Below are positions 50,145 to 56,900 of a DNA stretch of 64,000 nt, piece after piece (the stretch's first letter is position 1; every line of letters starts with the position of its first letter). Made by a program: the position numbers and the translations under genes. Source of the stretch: Pachyseris speciosa (taxonomy: Eukaryota > Cnidaria > Anthozoa > Scleractinia > Pachyseridae). The notes beneath the pieces were generated by a model that was not told the DNA's origin, made no database searches, and saw nothing but the letters and a program-made list of their open reading frames with translations. The stretch is taken from positions 197,501 to 261,500 of the forward strand of contig JAEMWC010000376.1 of assembly GCA_016490735.1 (NCBI GenBank), in the 5' to 3' direction.

Positions 50145-50876
50145 ATCGCACCGGTAATCGCGAGGTCACGGGTTCGAACCCCGTTGAAGTCCTGAATTTT
50201 TTTCAGGCTTCTTTTCGTGAGGTCACGGGTTCGAACCCCGTTGAAGTCCTGAATTTTTTTCAGGCTTCTTTTCGCAATTGCATAAATTGCGTTCACAACT
50301 GCGAGGATCATTCTTCATTTAATTCCACAGTTGTTGCCCGCGCACAGGATACAGCAGCATGTGATTAGTGCATGACTAAAAAGTGGCATGATCGTCAGCA
50401 TGTGCTCACGTCAGCTTGATTGACGACAGAGGACCTGAAAACACTGCCAATTTTCAGTTTAAACCAACGATAATACAAAAGTTATGAAACCTGAGACTAG
50501 AAGGAAACGTTTTTCTACAGTATCAGCGGAAGAAATTCAGCATCTAACAGGAAGAAAAGATTCGGAAAATACAAAAAAAGCATATTCTACTTTTTCAGGT
50601 ACTTTTAGCCATTTGTACATTATTCATTCAGCAGGCTTGTGAACAAACACGTGTTCTTGTAGTGCCGTCTTTGTTTCTTTGTCAGTTCATTTTGCTGTGG
50701 TTGTTGAAGGGAAAGTCTTGGTATATAACAAAGCACTTAATGTATGATCCCTTGAAAACTAGTTAGTTTTGTTATCCCTCGAGTCCTGATGTTTCCCTCG
50801 ACTACGTCTCGGGAATCATCAGGACTCTCAGGAAAACAAAACTAACTGTTTCCCTCGGGACCATACATTAAGTGTA

Positions 50877-50908
<32 letters not shown>

Positions 50909-53900
50909 TACCCCAAGTTTAAGAATAATCTTCGGTCAAAATAGTGATTATCTTGAAAAAGCAGTTTGCCTTATATTAAACCAAAAAACTACGGTACCAA
51001 TAACACACCCATCCTACACCCTGTTTCACCCTGAACATTACCACACCACAAACCCTGTCATCCTGTTTTGATAGATTCTAAATGCGTGTTGACATCATTT
51101 AATTGACAATTCAGTGGACAAGTTTACCGATAACATTCAGCAGTATTTAACATGGACAATGTAACTCAGTGTACTATCTAATACCAGTAAGCAGATGTCC
51201 TCTCAGAGGATTTTTTTCTCTCTGTTTTGCTCCAGATGTTCTGTGTGGTTTCCCATTTATTACTGTCTGTTTCAACTGTTCTGTACTTTACTGAATGAAG
51301 GCCTCCTCCATCTACTGCTGAATGTTTGTACCATGCTGTGTCTCCATAGCTTTCTGACTGCATCACTTCATCTCTGTTGATCCTTTCTGGGTACTGTCCC
51401 TGAATGATTACTACACTGAAAAAAGACGTGCACTGTTCTTATTCATACACTTTAGTGGACATTTCCTTTGGTGTACAATGATTAACAGAGTTAAACAAAG
51501 CGGGCATGTCAGAGAATTAACTTAAAAACACCAAGAATGATTACGTAATGGAGACATGTTTGGGCAAAGAATGATTGAACAGCATAATTTATCAAACAAG
51601 TCAAAATACACTTCTCTAGACAAAAACATTTTGGTTTTTTCAAAAGAGAGGGCAATATTAATCCATTAAATCTTGATTGGAATTAGTGTTGAAATCAGTT
51701 AATCATGCAGCAGACATGCTTTCTTTACACCATGCTCTACACATGAGTGAATGTGTGTTTTTCCCCAAATTGTAGGCTTTTGTTTCACAAATGAAACCCT
51801 TATGTCAGCTCTTTTCAGTTATGAATGCTGGTTGGTAATGGAGCAGGGGCCTGTATCTCGAAGCTCCAAGTAATTACCGAGCCTGTTAAGCTGTTTAGAG
51901 TAAAGTTATCGGCTAAATAACAAAATGGACTTCATTAGATGTCAGAACACATGGTAGTATCGAAAGCAAAGCACTCAAAAACGAAGATTGAAGCATGAAG
52001 CACCCTAAAACTCGAAAACGAAACACCCTCGCTTGAAAACGAAGCACTTAAGTCGAAAGCAAAGCACTTAGGTCAAAAACAAAGCACTCTGGTTTTTAAG
52101 GCCAACTTATAGTGTAGGGTTTTGTTTTATTGCCAAGGGGAACCTAATTTGGACTTTGCCCTCTGATCGGAGATAAGTAAGCAAGGCAGTCATAATCAAG
52201 CATTGATCAAACTGGTCAGGGTCGAAATTAAGTTACGGATCAAGCACGGTAATGGATAGAGTGCTGTGCAAAGCTATTCAACTGTGAGGTGTTGAAAATG
52301 CATTTCCGCCACCCTGACTCATTTAAAAGTAACAGTAAAAGTGGCATTCCTGTTTTCCACGTGAATAAAGCATATCAGGCTTTGCCTTTTGTTGTCATTG
52401 AATTGCTTTGTTTTCGATCTAGATGCTTTGTTTTCGACCTAAGTGCTTCATTTTCGACCTAGGGTGCTTCCTTTTCGACCTAAGTGCTTCGTTTTCGACC
52501 TTGGGTGCTTCCTTTTCAAGTTTTGGGGTACTTATTTCTTTGATCTTCGATTTCAAGTGCTTCGTTTTCGACACTACCCAGAACACACCCTGCTTTTCTT
52601 GAGATTTTGATTTCAAAATATGGTTTCGGGCCCGTTAAGTTACCAGGACTTTCAAGAAATGGGCCCAGGATGGTTAGTAGTAAATGCTGCCACTGGGGTA
52701 ATGCCAATTTTACTCAAGTCAAAGTTAAATACTAAATAAATGTTATTGTTCCTGTCATGCAGGTAACATCATTACCCTTGATTTCCTAGTGGGTTTATTA
52801 CACAGTGAGTTATTCTGCACTAACTAAGAATCATAACAAAAAGACACCACAAATCGTGGAGAATATTGGATTATGGTCTGAGAGTAACGCCATAAACCTG
52901 CTTTAATGAGCAACAATACAGCATAACAGCAGCTTAAAATAATATACAGTGAGTAAGTGAGCCAGGGTGGCCAGAAAAAACCTGCCCTCAAAAAACCCCG
53001 CAGGGAAAAAATGACAGGAAATCTGGGACGGGCTAGGCACCACTTACGTCCCCCGCCAGGACCATTAAACAAAATAGATAACAAAGAATTAAAAAATAGA
53101 CAAACTATGAAATTTACAGCAAAGAGACTTAGAGACGCTTAAATGATCCTTAACCGTATGCTTAATATACCTATTCTTTGAGGAAGGGCATCTCCACCCA
53201 GCATGCAGGTCAAGCAAATCTCCCGGGATGCGCCTGTAAGCAGGATTAGAAGCGGCGCCGGACTTCATACTATGCGTGCCATATTTGCAAACGTCATCAA
53301 CAAAAGGTTCAATGTGCTTCTTGAATTCCGCCCTAAGAGTGGAAATAGATACCCCCCTACTAGCGTGAAAATACTCCTTAGATTTAAACTTAATAATACA
53401 ACGCACAAGTGGATAAGAAGACTTAGACTGCGGCAAAATCTTCAACAACCTTTCAGTTGTGGAGACTGGGCAAGTAGACTTCCCAGATCTAGCAAGAAAA
53501 GAAGTGTGACCCTCATGATACTGGTCGTTCTTCCATTTGGCTACATAAATGGACATGTGGTTGCTATAAATAGAGATGTCTCGAAGGCAAAAACTATTGA
53601 TCTCGTCTATGCGAAAAAACCCAAAGAAACCAACTAGCAAAATAAACAAAAAACAAAGGCAAGCAAGAGAGACACTCGAAACATAACAATCAGCAATGGC
53701 TTGCACCGTATCAATGAACAGGATGTGCTAATTTCCTCTTGGCGCCCTCTAGAGACGATTGAACAAGGGGATGGCTAATGGGGCAGACTTCAAACCCAGC
53801 CATTGCGTGGCCCCATTTAATCCCATAAACAACAGATTCGATGGCAGATACACCCGTATTGTTCTCAAGGAAAAGCCAGTAAGTTCGGTAATAAAAAGCG

Positions 53901-56900
53901 CAACATGCAACGGCTTAGCCGGAATGACAGGAACGCCGCTCTTGGACGACGCCCACTCACGCCACCTCAACCAGCCCGACTTGTACTTCGCAATGGTGGA
54001 AGGGGCCCTGGATCCCAACAGCTACTGGAGAAGACCTGGAGCCAAACTGCGAAGTGATGGGTCCTCCAAAGCTGCAGCGTCACTCCATATCCTGGAAAAC
54101 AACACATCTGAAAAAGAAAAAGGAGATGAACAAATGAAAACAGAGAGGTAAAAAACATAAGTTGCTACAGAAGTAAACTACAAAATAATAAGCACGCGGG
54201 CTAGCTAGGAAATGCGCAGACTAAACAAAAAGCAAATAGCCAAATAGGACAAGAAAGCAACCACAAAGGTATATAGCAAGCCAGACACCAGACCCGATAA
54301 GCTAAAAAGCTCGGGCCACAACCAAAAAGGCAGCGCGTGAGGCCAAAACTCACGCCAAAAAAGGAGGCCCAAGAGGTCAAATCACGCCTCCCAAAAAACA
54401 TGCCAAATCAGGCAAAAAACGTGCCAAAACAGGCCAAAAACATGCCACACAGGGCTGAGGTAACGAACTCACCTAAAATCTAAGCGCAAAGCCAGCATCC
54501 TGAATTTCAGGCAACTGCGGAAAACGGATGGGCAGGTCCTATAAATCTGCTTCTGCCCAGGTCCTTCCAGCAGAAGATCATGAATGGCAGGGAGAACAAA
54601 CACCTCTACAACAAAGGACTTGAAATTAGAAGACCCTGCCCGTAAAAAAGGTCAAAAATAAGACGACGGCCATTCGGGGATACCGGTAATCAAGGTCCCA
54701 TGACCTGAGCAAGACATGAGAAGACAGACAGAATCAACAATGAGGCACACTGGGGGACACAGCCAATTGTTCTCGCCGCTCCAATCCTGTACCAAGGCAT
54801 CAACCCTGCTGCAACCGGGGGAGGCAAACTTAGAGTTAAACCGCGGGAGCTGGGTGTTGTAATAGGCTGCAAAACGGTCAATTGTGTGAGGACCCCATTT
54901 AGCATCAAGGAGGCGATAAACGGATGGGTTGACGCTCCAGTCGTCCTGATCAATAAATCTACTAAGGAGATCAGCTTTCTCATTCAGAAACCTGGGAATC
55001 CACTGAGCTTCAAGGGTTATACCTTGCGAAAGACAAAAATAAAAAATGCTTAAAGCAACTGACTGGAGGTGAGCTTTAGAACTACCAACGGAACGATTCT
55101 AGCTGCACATTGACTGTTGGTAAAAACCTTCACCCTCTTGTGCCTCAGCTGCTCCACAAAGGACAATAACACGTAATAAATGGCTTTTAATTCGTGAAAC
55201 GTAGAACTCTGACCTAGGTCCTCCGACGAGAACATGCTGCTAGCCGTAACCCCATCTAAGGAGGCTGAAAAACCGCCAAAACCGAAGTCGCTAGCATCAG
55301 AAAAAATAACCGTAGACAAAACAGGGGGAGGACGAAGAGAGTAGCCGTTGAATAAGCCAATGTTACTATACCAAAAATTCAACTCCTCCAAAAGAGCCGC
55401 AGAGAAACAAAGGGTGTGATCCCACGCCGAACGTGATTCGATTCCCAGATACATTTGCCTGGTCAAAAGACGCAAAATAGGACCCACTGCCAAGGCTACA
55501 GAAATAATAGAACCTGCAATCCTGGCTAAATCGCGATAAAAACAAGACTTATCTTGAATGGCAGAGCCTAAAAGACTCTTAAGTTTGGATACCTTCTTTT
55601 CCGGAATCTGTCATGGCGATAGAATTGATAACGAAACCCAGCCATTCGCCTATCTGCATGGGACAACAGTGGCATTTCTCCTCGTTAACAAGGAGACCTG
55701 AGGAGTCGAGATCTTTCCTTTGGATAACAGCAGCAGCCGCAGCGGAACACTTATCCGGCAGGCTCCCAAATCCGTCATCAAGATAAACAAAACTGATATG
55801 ACCCATCGTCCTCCAGTGCTTAACCAACAGGCACAACAATTTGGTAAAACAAAAACAGGCACTGCTAAGGCCAAAAGGCAAAACTGTAAATAAAGTAAAA
55901 TACTTGGGCAAACTGCTGAATTCCCAACAAAAACCAAGATACGCCTGGTGCTCTAAACAAATATCCACATGGTGGTAGCCAGATTTAATTAAGGTCCCAA
56001 GTAAAGAACCAGTACCCCTCTTCGAGGACTCGAGAGAGAGAGCGAAGATCTTCGTATTTAAATTTAAACTTTACGAGGAAGTTGTTGACGTGCCTAAGGT
56101 CGATGACCAGGCGCAACTTCTTTCCTTCAGCCACTGTCAAGGGGTTAACACAGAAAGGGGGATCACTGCATTCAACGACGCAACCGTTAGCTAAAAGCTC
56201 AGAGATGGCCTACATCACAAATTCCGAATGCTGAAAAGCAGATCTATTATTAGGCAAGAAACATGGGGGCGGGTATTCGGCGAAAGGAAGCCTGTACCCA
56301 CGCCTGATTGTATCGAGAACAAACTCAGGGGCATTTAAGGAGGTCTCCCAAAAATGGACAGAAGAAATTAAATGGCCCTTGACACCGCAGCTGGTGTTTT
56401 TACAACTAAATTCGTCGCGACTACTAAATAAGCAAGAAAAGTCAAACTCAACTTGAGAGTGAAGATTATCCTCTGACACCGGGTCCACGCCTCGTCATTG
56501 ACAGTGAGAACCGTTTCTCGCGGAATCTGACTTAGCACAGAAGGCACTCAAATGACCAAGCTCCCCGCACTATAAGATAGACAATGCGAAAAATAAAAGT
56601 TCTGTGAGCGGTGGCGTTGACAGACCCGAAGGACGAATACTAATCATACACAGACCTTTCTAACAATATGCAAATAACTTAATACTCACGACAAAACACA
56701 TCAAAACACTTACTAAATGAGCACCAAATTCCATACAGAACGTGCAGAAAACAAATATCTGCTTAACTTCGTAACACAAATATGTAGATATTACAGTTGA
56801 ATAAGCTACCGGTACGTGTACAGCCTGTTACAACTTGCTTGAATGGAAAAATGTGGATTTAATTTTGGGTTTGAGGTGGTTTTGATGTCCAGATCATGTT

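Larger units (their letters stand above)
49533..50334. mobile_element. tRNA-like array inserted as one block with 14-bp duplication
   Basis: AATTCCACAGTTGT occurs at 49533-49546 and again at 50321-50334. Between them are two direct 250-bp units (starting about 49547 and 49797), part of a third, and then an inverted unit. Each full unit carries one 73-nt tRNA-like sequence, the AATTCAGG-type tail and a GATATATGAAATGAATCATA hairpin. The inverted unit also has a ~59-nt internal duplication (about 50158-50275). Confidence 0.8.
52830..56560 (-). mobile_element. DIRS-type (tyrosine recombinase) retrotransposon
   Basis: On minus, in order: RT (56488-55579), RNase H (55493-55050), a conserved RT/RH C-terminal segment (to 54690) and tyrosine recombinase (54018-53089). 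This order defines DIRS/Ngaro-type YR retroelements, which integrate as circles without an integrase. The outer limits are approximate and the terminal repeats were not identified. Confidence 0.8.

Noticed and set aside
52419..52616. Lysine/serine-rich repeat protein
   Set aside because: Translation of the minisatellite arm of the foldback element.
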